Below, piece after piece: positions 1-9,460 of a stretch of 58,021 nt of DNA. Under the pieces are notes generated by a model. It did not search any database and was not told where the DNA came from. It saw only the letters and a list, made by a program, of their open reading frames with translations. The position numbers were made by a program, and so were the translations under genes. Source of the stretch: Polaribacter sp. IC066 (GTDB lineage: Bacteria > Bacteroidota > Bacteroidia > Flavobacteriales > Flavobacteriaceae); the NCBI RefSeq assembly GCF_007997085.1, contig NZ_VORR01000026.1:1-58021 (forward strand). Reading direction: 5' to 3'. How positions within the stretch are numbered: position 1 is the stretch's first letter; the number at the start of each line of letters is the position of its first letter.

Positions 1-159
1 TCTGCAATACGTTTTTTGTCGGAGTTCAATTTATAATGCTTTGATACAAAGGAAACAAACACAATTTAAAAGCACTAAAAATCAAACATGTAATTGTTAC
101 CTAGTAACTAACAAATGTTAACAAGAAAGTTCTTTTTCCTAAAAGCAAGGATAGAATTG

Positions 160-1032
160 TTAATAACTAGCTCTTTTTTGAAATCTAGGCTGAATAGTTA
201 CAAAAATTTTAAGTTCTGTTAGATATCCTTTCTCTACAAACAATCTCACATCAATTTCTCCAATAGGAAACCGTTTGCTATGCTGAATATTGAATTTTGG
301 AGAACGCCCATAATTCCAGTCCCAAGAATCATACTTTTCTTCTTTCAGAATGTGTACAGCTTTCCATTCTTCTGCTGTTAAATGATAGGTTTCGAAAGGC
401 TCCATTTCTTCATACAAACCAGTTAACAAAAGCGCTCTAAACTCTTCTATTGATAATGGTTTATTAATAAATTCGCTAATATTTGCCACACGACTACGCA
501 CAGATTTATGCCCTTTAGATATAATCTTACTCTTTTTTACCTGAAGCGCATTCGCAACTTCTGCAAGATCTGTTTTAAATAATAAAGTACCGTGGCTTAT
601 CATTCGCTTTCCTGTTGAAAATTGAGCAGTTCCAGATATTTTCTTATCATTTACAAGAATATCATTTCTCCCTTTTAGCGCTGCTTCCACTCCTATTTTT
701 GACAATGCACTAATAACAGGCGCCGTGAATTTTTTAAAATTGTTTAAACTTTTAACATCATGATTTGTAATAAAGCTAAAATTAAGATTTCCAAAATCGT
801 GATAAACAGCACCTCCTCCTGAAATTCTTCGGACAATGTGGATATTATTTTTTTCAACATAATCCTGATGTATCTCTTCGATTGTATTTTGACTTCTTCC
901 TATAATTATGGAAGGTTCATTAATATAAAATAATAGATAATCAGTTTCCGACGGAAAATTACGCAGTGCATATTCCTCTAGAGCCAAGTTTAACCTTGGA
1001 TTGGTATTTCCTTCATTTTCTATAAAAATCAT
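160..1032 (-). CDS. lplA: Lipoate-protein ligase A
   Basis: Attaches lipoate, through a lipoyl-AMP intermediate, to lipoyl domains of 2-oxoacid dehydrogenases and the glycine cleavage H protein in the cytoplasm. The 290-aa protein has the family signature at residues 68-84 (RRISGGGAVYHDFGNLN), the GRNDI segment at 121-125 and the lysine-containing DKKISGTAQ motif at 129-137 that contacts the adenylate. Length is slightly short of the two-domain E. coli enzyme (about 338 aa), but a C-terminal accessory segment is present. It starts at an ATG at 1032. No operon partner is visible. The call is firm; exact substrate preference (free lipoate versus octanoate transfer) cannot be read from the sequence. 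Confidence 0.93.
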   Translation of the reverse strand: MIFIENEGNTNPRLNLALEEYALRNFPSETDYLLFYINEPSIIIGRSQNTIEEIHQDYVEKNNIHIVRRISGGGAVYHDFGNLNFSFITNHDVKSLNNFKKFTAPVISALSKIGVEAALKGRNDILVNDKKISGTAQFSTGKRMISHGTLLFKTDLAEVANALQVKKSKIISKGHKSVRSRVANISEFINKPLSIEEFRALLLTGLYEEMEPFETYHLTAEEWKAVHILKEEKYDSWDWNYGRSPKFNIQHSKRFPIGEIDVRLFVEKGYLTELKIFVTIQPRFQKRASY

Positions 1033-1086
1033 ACTTTTATATTTAGAATATTAAAGGTATGGAATTAAGCACACAATAATTTTGTC

Positions 1087-1257
1087 TTATAATATAATTG
1101 GCATGGATTTTATAGAATCGCAAATCTCAATAATTGCAGTCTCTGCTGTAAATGTTTTATGAATGCCTACTTTAGCAATTTCTGCTATTAAATATTCTCT
1201 AAATAAGTAACCAAAATTAGACTGCAAATCGATATACCTTTTTATGTATTTAATGAA
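1087..1257 (-). other. Orphan open frame, possible gene remnant
   Basis: About 56 sense codons between two stops on the minus strand read like real protein, for example NFGYLFREYLIAEIAKVGI followed by TFTAETAIIEICDSIK. There is no ATG in frame, and only a TTG about ten codons in could start it. I do not recognise the family. It may be the 3' end of a decayed gene or a small alternative-start gene. It lies in the gap between lplA and the small membrane protein gene. Confidence 0.25.
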
Positions 1258-1312
1258 TTATAAATTCATTAAAACGAGTTCACAATAACTGTAAAAATTT
1301 AATCAAAAAGTA

Positions 1313-1447
1313 TTATTTACTTGCTTTTTTATCACTATTCATTAATAAAAAAACAGCCAAAACTAAACCGATTACAACTAAAACAAATACCCCAATCATA
1401 ATCGTACCGTTTACCCAAGAAACAAGTGGAACGTTTAAAAAATTCAT
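1313..1447 (-). CDS. Small single-pass membrane protein, 44 aa
   Basis: A short gene starting at ATG 1447 and ending in TAA at 1313-1315. It encodes 44 residues beginning MNFLNVPLVSWVNGT, followed by one clear transmembrane helix (about residues 15-36, rich in I, V, L, G) and a short lysine-rich tail ending SDKKASK. This resembles the small hydrophobic proteins that Bacteroidota genomes often carry near respiratory or transport genes, but I do not recognise a named family. It lies upstream of lplA and downstream of the efflux operon on the same strand. Translation is supported only by the ATG, the coherent hydrophobicity pattern and the lack of other use for the DNA. Confidence 0.55.
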   Translation of the reverse strand: MNFLNVPLVSWVNGTIMIGVFVLVVIGLVLAVFLLMNSDKKASK

Positions 1448-1513
1448 AAATCTTCTATTTTGTTGTAAATTTAAAACTTATGCTATTCTTAAATTATGAT
1501 AAAAGTCAGTTTT

Positions 1514-2857
1514 CTAAAATTTAACGTTCATAATATCGCCACTCAATTGTAATAACTGAAGCTCTATTAACTTTGCATCAAACTTTGCATTGTTTAAAGA
1601 CGTTTTTGAATTAATTAAATTAATTTGAGCTTGCCTAAACTCTATAGAAGTAATTTGACCTAATTTGAAACGTTCTTCTGTTCTATCAAAATTATTTTGT
1701 GTGGTAAGCACATTTTGATTTTGAGCAGATAAAATAAATAATTGATTTTTATAATTTTCCCAAGAATTTTTTAAATTATTCTCGATGTTAACTTTCTGTT
1801 GTTCTAGCAATATTTGCTGGTTGTCTAAAGCAATTTTTGAGTTGGCCACTCTTGTTTTTGTTACACCACCATCAAAAATATTCCAGGTTAAATTGATCCC
1901 TGCATTTAAACCATCCGAAGTAATTAATTTTGCACCAAAAGGGTTTATTAAGTTTTCATTCTCTGTTCTGTTAAACCCATAAGCAGTGCTAAAATTTAGC
2001 GATGGTAAAAAATTTGCTTGGTTTATTTTGATATTGAACTCACTAATCGCAATATTTTTTTCATTCTGCAGTAAGAGTGAATTATTCTCTAAAGTTTTTT
2101 CTTTTAAATCACTGTAATTCATCAATTTATTATACTCAACCGCCGTTTCTACACGATAAGTTACGTCTTCTTTAGATCCTAAAATAACGTTTAAGCCGCG
2201 TTTTGCATTGTTTAATAACTGCTTCGCATTAATTACTGTAATACTATCGTTATTTACATCTACCTGCGCGTTTAAATATTCTAGTTTCGTAGATTGTCCG
2301 TATTCATATTGATATTTTGCACGCTTTAACCTTCTTTTAGATATTGCTAGCGCTTCTAATAAATTATTGGTATTTTCTGACAAACGAGCAATTTGAAAAT
2401 AGGTTGTAAATAACTGTAAATAGGTGTTTTCAATAGTTTCTTTTACTTGTAATTCTGTTAAATTATAGGTTTCTTTTAATTGCTGATAGTTGTATTTTCT
2501 ACCTAAACCATCAAAAATTGTATAGTTTACGCCCAGAGATGTATTGTATGTTTTTGAAACGATTCCGCTTCCAGATATTTCGGCATCATTTCCTGTTTGT
2601 CTATCGGTAAAGATTAAACTTTGGTTATTTCTACTATAATTTGCTCCAGAATTCAAGGCCACTGTTGGCAACGCACCTCTGTTAAAAATACTTGTATTAT
2701 TTTTTGCCACTTCTAAATTATTATTTGCAATTTGAATTCCGAAATTATTAGCTAACGTAATCTCTAAAGCTTCACTTTTAGTTAGAATTTCTTGCGAAAA
2801 ACCTTGTAAGGTCGATAAAAAAACGACGATTAATATTCTTGTTGTATTAAACTTCAT
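1514..2857 (-). CDS. TolC-family outer-membrane efflux protein
   Basis: Outer-membrane channel of a tripartite efflux pump, working with the adaptor and RND pump encoded just upstream on the same strand. From the preferred ATG at 2857 the protein has 447 aa with a signal peptide (MKFNTTRILIVVFLSTLQGFSQ), then two repeats of the long helical TolC fold with typical segments such as KLEYLNAQVDVNNDSI and IEFRQAQINLINSKT. An earlier ATG at 2878 would add seven residues in front of the signal peptide and is less likely. The start overlaps the 3' end of the RND gene by about 11 bp, which implies translational coupling. Substrate is unknown. Confidence 0.9.
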   Translation of the reverse strand: MKFNTTRILIVVFLSTLQGFSQEILTKSEALEITLANNFGIQIANNNLEVAKNNTSIFNRGALPTVALNSGANYSRNNQSLIFTDRQTGNDAEISGSGIVSKTYNTSLGVNYTIFDGLGRKYNYQQLKETYNLTELQVKETIENTYLQLFTTYFQIARLSENTNNLLEALAISKRRLKRAKYQYEYGQSTKLEYLNAQVDVNNDSITVINAKQLLNNAKRGLNVILGSKEDVTYRVETAVEYNKLMNYSDLKEKTLENNSLLLQNEKNIAISEFNIKINQANFLPSLNFSTAYGFNRTENENLINPFGAKLITSDGLNAGINLTWNIFDGGVTKTRVANSKIALDNQQILLEQQKVNIENNLKNSWENYKNQLFILSAQNQNVLTTQNNFDRTEERFKLGQITSIEFRQAQINLINSKTSLNNAKFDAKLIELQLLQLSGDIMNVKF

Positions 2858-5800
2858 CTTCGTCAAATTTAGATTCAATTATTGCTCTTTCTACTTCTTC
2901 TCTCGTAATATCTCGATCTGTTTTCAGCCATTTTATTTTTACTTTTATCGTGTTTGAAACTGATAAGAGCAATGGTAACATAATTAGTGTTAAAACAGTA
3001 GCAATTGCGATTCCGTAAGCAATAGAAATTGCCATCGGAATTAAAAATTGTGCTTGTCTACTTTTTTCAAAAATTAACGGTGCTAAACCCGCAACTGTTG
3101 TTAAAGAAGTTAAAAATATTGCTCTAAAACGAGACTGACCTGCACGCACTAAAGCATCATCGAATTTCATACCCTCTTTAAGGTAACTGTTAAATTTACC
3201 AATCAAAACCAAACCATCATTTACCATAATTCCTACGAGCGCAATAATGCCTAAAAACGATAAGATACCTACTGCAAAATTGTGAATATAATGCCCCCAA
3301 ATAACCCCAATCATGCTAAAAGGAATCATAATAATCAGCAAAATTGGCTGGCTATAAGAACGAAATGTAAATGCGATTACAATATAAATTAAAAGCAAAA
3401 TAATAGGCGCTACAACGTTTAAAGAATCTGTCGTTTTATTCGCTTCTCTATTTTGCCCTTCATATAACGGAGTAACTGTTGGATATCTAGACAAAATTTC
3501 TGGCATAATATTCGTCTTAATATTATCTAAAATTTCTGTTTCACTTGCGCTTAACTCTTTTAAATCTGCCGTAATTTGAATTTCTCTTTGTCCTTCTAAA
3601 TGATTGATAGAAATATCGCCTCTTTCTATACTATAGGTTGCAATTTCAGAAAACGGAACTCTTACTCCAGACGGTGTTATAACCCGCATATCGTCTAAAT
3701 TTTTAATAGAAGATCTGTCTTTTTTGTCATAACGCACCCATACTTTTATCTCGTCTTGACCGCGCTGAAAACGTTGTGCTTGAAAACCAAAGAAACCAGC
3801 TCTTACCTGTGCCATAACTGTCTGCAAGTTTAAGCCTAACAAATACGCCTTGTCTTTTAACGTAATTCTTACTTCTTTTATACCTGCCGGATCGTTATCT
3901 GTAACATCTTTTAACAACGGATTATTCTCTAGCACTTGCTTTAGTTCTTCTTTAACCGCTTTTAATTCTTTAATATTGTTACCTAATAAAGAAACCGCCA
4001 CAGGACTACCCCCAAAGTTACCCCCAGAACCAAAAACCAAACTCTCTACACCATAAATTTTACCCACTTTTTCTTGAATGGCATTTGTGATTTCTGGTGA
4101 TGAAAAATCTCTTGTTTCACCAGGTAAAAGATTCACGCTTAACGTTCCGTTTGCACTTCCTGGTCCTACTCTTTTTATTATATTTTCTACGACATTTAAA
4201 TTACCTGTTTGCTTTTCTGTATATTCTTTGTTCACCAACCACACTTTTTCTTCAATAAAAGAAATTAAAGAATCTGTAATTTTTTCATTGGTTCCTTGTG
4301 GCATGTTTAGAGTAATTTGTACTCTATCACTTGCAATTCTTGGAAAGAAAGAACTCTTTACCACACCACCTTTTAATGCAGAAAAACTGACTAAAAGCAA
4401 TGCTACAAATACACAAAAAATAAAAATTTTGTTTTGCAAAGAAAACTTTAAAAAAGGCATGTAATACGCGTCTCTAAATTTTACTAAAAGCGCATCTGCA
4501 CCTTTGTTAATTTTCTTAAAAAAAGTATCAATTTTATTTGTTTTCTTAACGGTGCCGTCTTCTAACCTATTTCTTTCTAATGCTTTAGAATGTGCAATGT
4601 GTGCAGGCAAAATTATTAAAGCCTCTATTAATGAAACCGACAACGTAAGTATGACAATGGTAGAAACTTCACCAAAGAAGCTTCCTATTCTACCATCCAC
4701 AAAAAAGAAGGTAGAAAAGGCAATAATTGTTGTTAAAATTGCTGAAACTATTGGCGGAATTACCTCCATTGTACCATCTATAGCAGCTCTAATTTTAGAT
4801 TTGCCCAAATCGTAGTAATGATGATAAATATTTTCTCCGATAACAATTCCGTCATCAACCAAAATACCAATTACAATAATCATCCCAAATAAAGACAAAA
4901 CATTAATGGTAACCCCCAATTGTGCTGCAAAAATAAACATCCCTAGAAAGGAAATAGGCAAACCAAAAGCCACCCAAAATGCCAAACGTAAGTTTAAAAA
5001 TAACGCTAAAAAAAAGAGTACTAAAAGGATACCAGAAACTGCATTTTTAGTCAGTAACCAAGTTCTATCATTTAAGGTTGTACTTCTATCACTAGTAACG
5101 TTTAGCTGAATATTTTGCTGTACTTGATTGTATTTATAAATATATTCTTTAATCTTATCTGCAGATGAAATTAAATCTTCATTATTCGTGTTACTAACCG
5201 TAATATCTATTGCTAAATTACCGTTATAGTACAATCTATCAGGGTTTTCTGACCACGTGTCTCTAATTTCTGCAACATCTTTTAAACGAATAATATTTCC
5301 ATTAATTTCTGTTCTTACAATTAAGTTTTGTAGCTCAATTCCGTAATAAGAACGGTTGCTAGCGCGAATTAAATAATCTTCTTCGGCTGTTTTTATGTTT
5401 CCACCAGTAATTAACAGATTAGAATTCTGAACGGCATTGGCAACTTCTGTAATCGATAAATTATAGGCAATTAAGTCTTTCTCCCTAACAGCAATTTCGA
5501 TTTCCTCTTCTGGATATCCTGTAATTTCGACTTGAGAAATTCCGTCAATTCCACGAATATCGTTTTCTACATTTCTTGCATATTGCTTTAGCACTTTTAG
5601 AGAAACATTTTCTCCGCTTAACGTAAAACTAATGGTTGGTCTGTTATTTTCAACTTTTGCAATAACAGGCGGCTCCATACCCGAAGGAAAAGAAGGAACT
5701 CTATCTACGGCATTTTTTACATCCGATAAAACAACATCTATATTTTTTCCTTTTTCTACCTCAACATTTACGCTTGCCGAATTTTCTTTAGAAACAGAAG

Positions 5801-6044
5801 TTACGCGTTCTACACCAACAATTCCTTTTAAATTATCTTCAATTTTAAGCACAACACCCTCTTCCATTTCTGCGGGAGAAGCTCCTGGATATACCAAAGA
5901 AATTCTAATTAATTGCGAATCTACCAGAGGAAAAAAGGAAGATTTCATGCTAATGGCGCCAATAACTCCAAAAACTACAAATGCAATTATAATTACATTT
6001 ACAGCAACAGGATATTTTATAAAATAAGTAATAATTTTTTTCAT
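2847..6044 (-). CDS. RND efflux pump, inner-membrane permease (AcrB/HAE1-like)
   Basis: Proton-driven inner-membrane transporter exporting drugs, lipids or other hydrophobic compounds through the TolC-like partner. The 1065-aa length is normal for the family. It has an N-terminal transmembrane helix, a large periplasmic porter domain, a block of helices from about 335 to 480, a second periplasmic domain and C-terminal helices from about 890. The proton-relay aspartates are present in GILVDDGIVIGEN (D397, D398), which fits a drug/lipid-type rather than a heavy-metal-type pump, although family assignment from one motif is tentative. Gene order is adaptor, permease, TolC with 3-bp and overlapping junctions, so the three form one operon. 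Confidence 0.93.
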   Translation of the reverse strand: MKKIITYFIKYPVAVNVIIIAFVVFGVIGAISMKSSFFPLVDSQLIRISLVYPGASPAEMEEGVVLKIEDNLKGIVGVERVTSVSKENSASVNVEVEKGKNIDVVLSDVKNAVDRVPSFPSGMEPPVIAKVENNRPTISFTLSGENVSLKVLKQYARNVENDIRGIDGISQVEITGYPEEEIEIAVREKDLIAYNLSITEVANAVQNSNLLITGGNIKTAEEDYLIRASNRSYYGIELQNLIVRTEINGNIIRLKDVAEIRDTWSENPDRLYYNGNLAIDITVSNTNNEDLISSADKIKEYIYKYNQVQQNIQLNVTSDRSTTLNDRTWLLTKNAVSGILLVLFFLALFLNLRLAFWVAFGLPISFLGMFIFAAQLGVTINVLSLFGMIIVIGILVDDGIVIGENIYHHYYDLGKSKIRAAIDGTMEVIPPIVSAILTTIIAFSTFFFVDGRIGSFFGEVSTIVILTLSVSLIEALIILPAHIAHSKALERNRLEDGTVKKTNKIDTFFKKINKGADALLVKFRDAYYMPFLKFSLQNKIFIFCVFVALLLVSFSALKGGVVKSSFFPRIASDRVQITLNMPQGTNEKITDSLISFIEEKVWLVNKEYTEKQTGNLNVVENIIKRVGPGSANGTLSVNLLPGETRDFSSPEITNAIQEKVGKIYGVESLVFGSGGNFGGSPVAVSLLGNNIKELKAVKEELKQVLENNPLLKDVTDNDPAGIKEVRITLKDKAYLLGLNLQTVMAQVRAGFFGFQAQRFQRGQDEIKVWVRYDKKDRSSIKNLDDMRVITPSGVRVPFSEIATYSIERGDISINHLEGQREIQITADLKELSASETEILDNIKTNIMPEILSRYPTVTPLYEGQNREANKTTDSLNVVAPIILLLIYIVIAFTFRSYSQPILLIIMIPFSMIGVIWGHYIHNFAVGILSFLGIIALVGIMVNDGLVLIGKFNSYLKEGMKFDDALVRAGQSRFRAIFLTSLTTVAGLAPLIFEKSRQAQFLIPMAISIAYGIAIATVLTLIMLPLLLSVSNTIKVKIKWLKTDRDITREEVERAIIESKFDEDEV

Positions 6045-6047
6045 GTA

Positions 6048-7163
6048 TTACTTCTTTTTATTAATTTTGACAATCATACCATCAAAAGCGCCAACCAAAG
6101 GTTGTGAAACTATTTTATCATCGGTATGTAAGCCTTTTATTATAACCGTTTCGGCACTAAAATAAACAGGTTCTATTTTCGATAATGTTAAAACACTATC
6201 ATTTTTTACGGTGTAAACTGCTTCATTATTTACCAATAATTTTCTAGAAATCTCTATTGCATTTAAAATTGTTTTTGCCTGTAAGTTTGCTTCTAAAAAC
6301 ATACCCTCTTTTAAATCTATATGTTTTAAATCTATGTACGCATTTATTGTTTGCGATACTTGATCTATTTTACCATTCACACGAACCACTTTACCCGAAT
6401 AAATTTGTGATTTATTTGAGCTAGTTAACGTTACGGATTTGCCAACTTTTAATAAATCTGCAAATTCAGCGTTTATAGACACTTCAACTTCGTAGACATC
6501 TGTGTCTATAAATTCGCCTAGTTTTTGCCCAACTCTAACCAAAGAACCATTGGTCACTAAAGCTTCTGTTAAAACCCCAGAAAAAGGAGCTCTTATTTGG
6601 TATTTAGACAACCGAGCTTCTAAATTTTTAACATTGTAGTACGCTGTTAAAATACCGCGACCCGTAATAAAATACTTTTCTTTGTCTGATGAAAATTCAG
6701 GAAGTTTTGGAACACTTTTTTCAAGGTCGAAGCTTTTTAAATAAAGCTCCCAAGTATTAAATTCTTCAGGAAAATCTAACCGTAAATCAGGTAAAACGGC
6801 GGTAATTAAATTATACAAATTACTTTTTAACGACTGTAAACTTGCATAAAACTCATCGCTATTTATACTTAATAAAACTTGCCCTTTTGTATAAGTAACA
6901 CCCGGTTTAAAAGCTTTGTTTGATGTATTTAAAACCCCTTGAACTTCAGAAAATATAACAATCTTATTTTTAGCAATTAAATTGCCATTTGCAGAGATTA
7001 CAACCGGAATTTCTGTGTTTTTAACCGAATTTACAAAAACAGTTTTTACACTTTTTTGATATTTTGGTCTTGGTTTCTGATTTTTATCGATGAAATACTT
7101 GCCTAAAAAAATGGCACCAGCAATTAATAGAATTCCTAAAATAGCTAGAATTATTTTTCTCAT
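6048..7163 (-). CDS. Efflux RND periplasmic adaptor (HlyD/MFP family)
   Basis: Membrane-fusion protein linking the RND pump to the outer-membrane channel. The preferred ATG at 7163 gives 371 aa beginning MRKIILAILGILLIAGAIFLGKYF, an N-terminal membrane anchor. A longer reading frame from 7220 would put 19 poorly fitting residues in front of it, on top of the likely promoter. The body has the usual lipoyl/barrel-sandwich halves (IFSEVQGVLN, and QIRAPFSGVLTEALVTNGSLV), then a beta-barrel domain. It is the first gene of the efflux operon, and the stop is 3 bp before the pump gene. Upstream lie a promoter-like box and two inverted repeats listed separately. Confidence 0.9.
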   Translation of the reverse strand: MRKIILAILGILLIAGAIFLGKYFIDKNQKPRPKYQKSVKTVFVNSVKNTEIPVVISANGNLIAKNKIVIFSEVQGVLNTSNKAFKPGVTYTKGQVLLSINSDEFYASLQSLKSNLYNLITAVLPDLRLDFPEEFNTWELYLKSFDLEKSVPKLPEFSSDKEKYFITGRGILTAYYNVKNLEARLSKYQIRAPFSGVLTEALVTNGSLVRVGQKLGEFIDTDVYEVEVSINAEFADLLKVGKSVTLTSSNKSQIYSGKVVRVNGKIDQVSQTINAYIDLKHIDLKEGMFLEANLQAKTILNAIEISRKLLVNNEAVYTVKNDSVLTLSKIEPVYFSAETVIIKGLHTDDKIVSQPLVGAFDGMIVKINKKK

Positions 7164-7186
7164 ATTTAGTTGGTTGAAGTTAAATA

Positions 7187-7205
7187 AACGTGATAATAGC
7201 ACGTT
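7187..7205. promoter_or_regulatory. Inverted repeat in the efflux operon leader
   Basis: AACGTG (7187-7192) and CACGTT (7200-7205) are perfect 6-bp arms around a 7-nt spacer, between the predicted transcription start and the adaptor ATG. It may be an operator or an RNA hairpin near the ribosome binding site. Function is inferred only. Confidence 0.35.
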
Positions 7206-7217
7206 ATTATAGCAGTG

Positions 7218-7257
7218 CAAAGATACTTTTTTGACTTAAAGCAACTATTTTAGTTGC
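7218..7257 (-). promoter_or_regulatory. Promoter and palindromic operator of the efflux operon
   Basis: On the minus strand 7225-7218 reads TATCTTTG, matching the Bacteroidota -7 consensus TAnnTTTG. A 19-nt spacer would place the -33 element inside a perfect palindrome, GCAACTA-TTT-TAGTTGC, at 7241-7257. A 7-bp palindrome over the -33 site is what a repressor of the MarR or TetR type would use to control an efflux operon. No regulator gene is adjacent in this window. Confidence 0.5.
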
Positions 7258-7334
7258 CCTTTAGAATGTTAAAGAAACGTTATAATTAAACAATTTGAAA
7301 TCAATATTTTTAATACGACTTATTTTTAAGAACT

Positions 7335-8559
7335 TTGCAAACACTAAAACAGAGAAACAACTCCTTGAATTTTTTAAAAAAAAACGAGTCCACACTTTTT
7401 TTTTCTTCTATTGATGCTATTTCAGTGGATATCTGGAACGCACTTAATTGCGAGCAAAACCTTTATTTTAATAGAAACTTTTTGAAATCTATTGAAAAAA
7501 ATCATCCAGAAATTGGTTTTTTTTTATATTATTTTGATTGATAAAAACAGCAAACCCGCAGCTTTTGCATCTATTCAAATAGTAGATTTTTACTTTGAAA
7601 CTGTGCAGAATGAATTAAAATCACAGGTTCAAAAATTGCGAAATTTTGGAGAAAAACTCCATCTTTTTCCGAAAAAAAAACCACTTAAATTGTTAATTTG
7701 CGGCAATACTTTTGTGAGCGGAGAACACGGAATTTTTATGGAACAACATCAAGATAAAAAAATCAGTATCAAAAAAATCACAAAAGCTATCTTACGCTAT
7801 GTAAATGACAATAAGAATCTAACCATTGACGCTTTTCTTTTAAAAGATTTTACAAATGAATCGCTATTTATTGCCGATGAATTAAAAGATTACAACTACC
7901 ATCCTTTTTCTATAGAACCCAATATGGTTTTAAATGTGGATGAAAATTGGACAAATCTAGCAGATTATTTGGCGTCCATGAAAACTAAATTTAGAGTAAA
8001 AGCAAAAAAAGCGCTTCAATTAAGTTCAGAGCTAGTTATTAAAGACGTAACCCAAGAAAATATTGAAGATCAATTGCCAGAAATGGCTGCGTTATATAAA
8101 AAAGTAGCCACAAAAGCTTCTTTTAATTTAGCTAATTTTAATCTTGCCACTTATCGAGATTTAAAAAAGAGTTTTGGCGATGCCTATGTCTTAAAAACGT
8201 ATTGGTTACAAAATAAAATTGTTGGTTTTATGTCTGGTATCCTCCATAAAAATTCTTTAGATGCTCATTTTGTTGGTATTGATTACGAGCTAAATAGAAC
8301 GTATGCCATTTACCAAAGAATGTTATACGATTATATTGATATTGCCATCGAAAAAAAAGTAAAAACAATTAACTTTGGCAGAACGGCAAGCGAAATTAAA
8401 AGTTCGGTTGGTGCAACGCCACAAGACCTCACCGTTTATCTTCGTCATAAAAAAAGTATTACAAACAGAATTTTAAAGTTATTTTTGCAACGTGTGCAAC
8501 CCACAGCTTTTCAGCAAAAATTTCCTTTTAAAAACGAAACCAATCTCCATGAAAAATAG
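7335..8559 (+). pseudogene. FemAB/GNAT-like acyltransferase gene, frameshifted at a T9 tract
   Basis: Two overlapping frames together make one protein of about 400 residues. The first (about 7335-7541, only TTG starts at 7335 or 7365) ends PEIGFFLYYFD. The second continues the fold as LIDKNSKPAAFASIQIVDF and runs to 8559. The break is a run of nine Ts at 7517-7525; with eight Ts the join would read IGFFYIILIDKNSKPAAF. The C-terminal half has features of peptidoglycan-type FemAB/GNAT acyltransferases (FRVKAKKAL, MYDYIDIAIEKKV-like helix, INFGRTASEIKSSVGA). It overlaps the next gene by 11 bp. Causes could be a mutation, phase variation in the homopolymer, or a sequencing error. Confidence 0.7.
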
Positions 8560-9415
8560 CACAGAATTAATAGCACTTTTAAATTTATCAAAAACAGATA
8601 ACACCAACTTTTCTGGCGATAGCGTTACAATTGGGAGTGATATTGTTTTTGGTGGTCAGGTTTTAGCGCAAGCTGTAAATGCGGCGTATAGAACAATTCC
8701 TGAAGATCGTTTTTTACACTCGCTTCATTCTTACTTTTTAGAAGCCGGAAATTTAACGATTCCTATTAATTATCATGTTGCAGAAATGAGAAATGGTGGT
8801 AGTTTTTCTACAAGAAGAGTTACAGCATCGCAAAATGACCGTACTATTTTTATCATGGCAGCATCCTTTCATAAAAAAGAGGATGGTTTTGAGCACCAAC
8901 AAGAAATAAACCTTGAGGTAAAGAAACCTGAAGAGTTATTGAGTTGGGAAGATATGATCGTTAAATTCGGTGATTTTTTACCAAAATCGATCAAATCATT
9001 CTTAAGTATTGAGCGTCCAATCGATTTTAAACCAGTGCGTGTTCCTAATCCTTTAAAATCTGAAAATTTACCTGCAAAAGAAGAAGTTTGGTTTAAGTTA
9101 AAAGGAGAAATACCAGCAATGGATTTGCCATTGAAACACCAAATTTTAACCTATATTTCTGATTATAATGTCTTGAATGCAGCGTTTAATCCGAATGCTA
9201 AAGAATATAATTTTGCAAATACAATGACGGCAAGTTTAGACCATTCTATGTGGTTTTTTAGAGATTTTGAGTTTGACGATTGGATGCTTTTCTCGGCAGA
9301 ATCTCCAAATGCCTATGGTGCTAGAGGTTTGTGTAGAGGAAATATTTTTACAAGAGATGGTAAACTAATTGCTTCTTTTGCGCAAGAAGGGTTAATGAGG
9401 CCAAAAAAAAAGTAA
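8549..9415 (+). CDS. Acyl-CoA thioesterase II (TesB-like)
   Basis: Cytoplasmic hydrolase cleaving acyl-CoA to free fatty acid and CoA. The 288-aa protein has a double hot-dog fold: an N-terminal half with FGGQVLAQAVNAAYRT and SLHSYFLEAG, and a C-terminal half with SLDHSMWFFRDFEFDDWMLF and ending ARGLCRGNIFTRDGKLIASFAQEGLMR, all typical of TesB. The conserved aspartate, threonine/serine and glutamine of the active site lie in these segments. The ATG at 8549 is preferred because the frame upstream overlaps the acyltransferase-like gene in a different reading frame. The 11-bp overlap with that gene suggests co-transcription. Confidence 0.9.
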   Translation: MKNSTELIALLNLSKTDNTNFSGDSVTIGSDIVFGGQVLAQAVNAAYRTIPEDRFLHSLHSYFLEAGNLTIPINYHVAEMRNGGSFSTRRVTASQNDRTIFIMAASFHKKEDGFEHQQEINLEVKKPEELLSWEDMIVKFGDFLPKSIKSFLSIERPIDFKPVRVPNPLKSENLPAKEEVWFKLKGEIPAMDLPLKHQILTYISDYNVLNAAFNPNAKEYNFANTMTASLDHSMWFFRDFEFDDWMLFSAESPNAYGARGLCRGNIFTRDGKLIASFAQEGLMRPKKK

Positions 9416-9460
9416 GCAGTTGCAGTGAGCAGTGAGCAAATTTTAAAAATTATAATTATA

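Noticed and set aside
4078..4464. 128-codon open frame on the plus strand inside the RND gene
   Set aside because: It lies antisense within a clearly coding pump gene and has no recognisable protein features.
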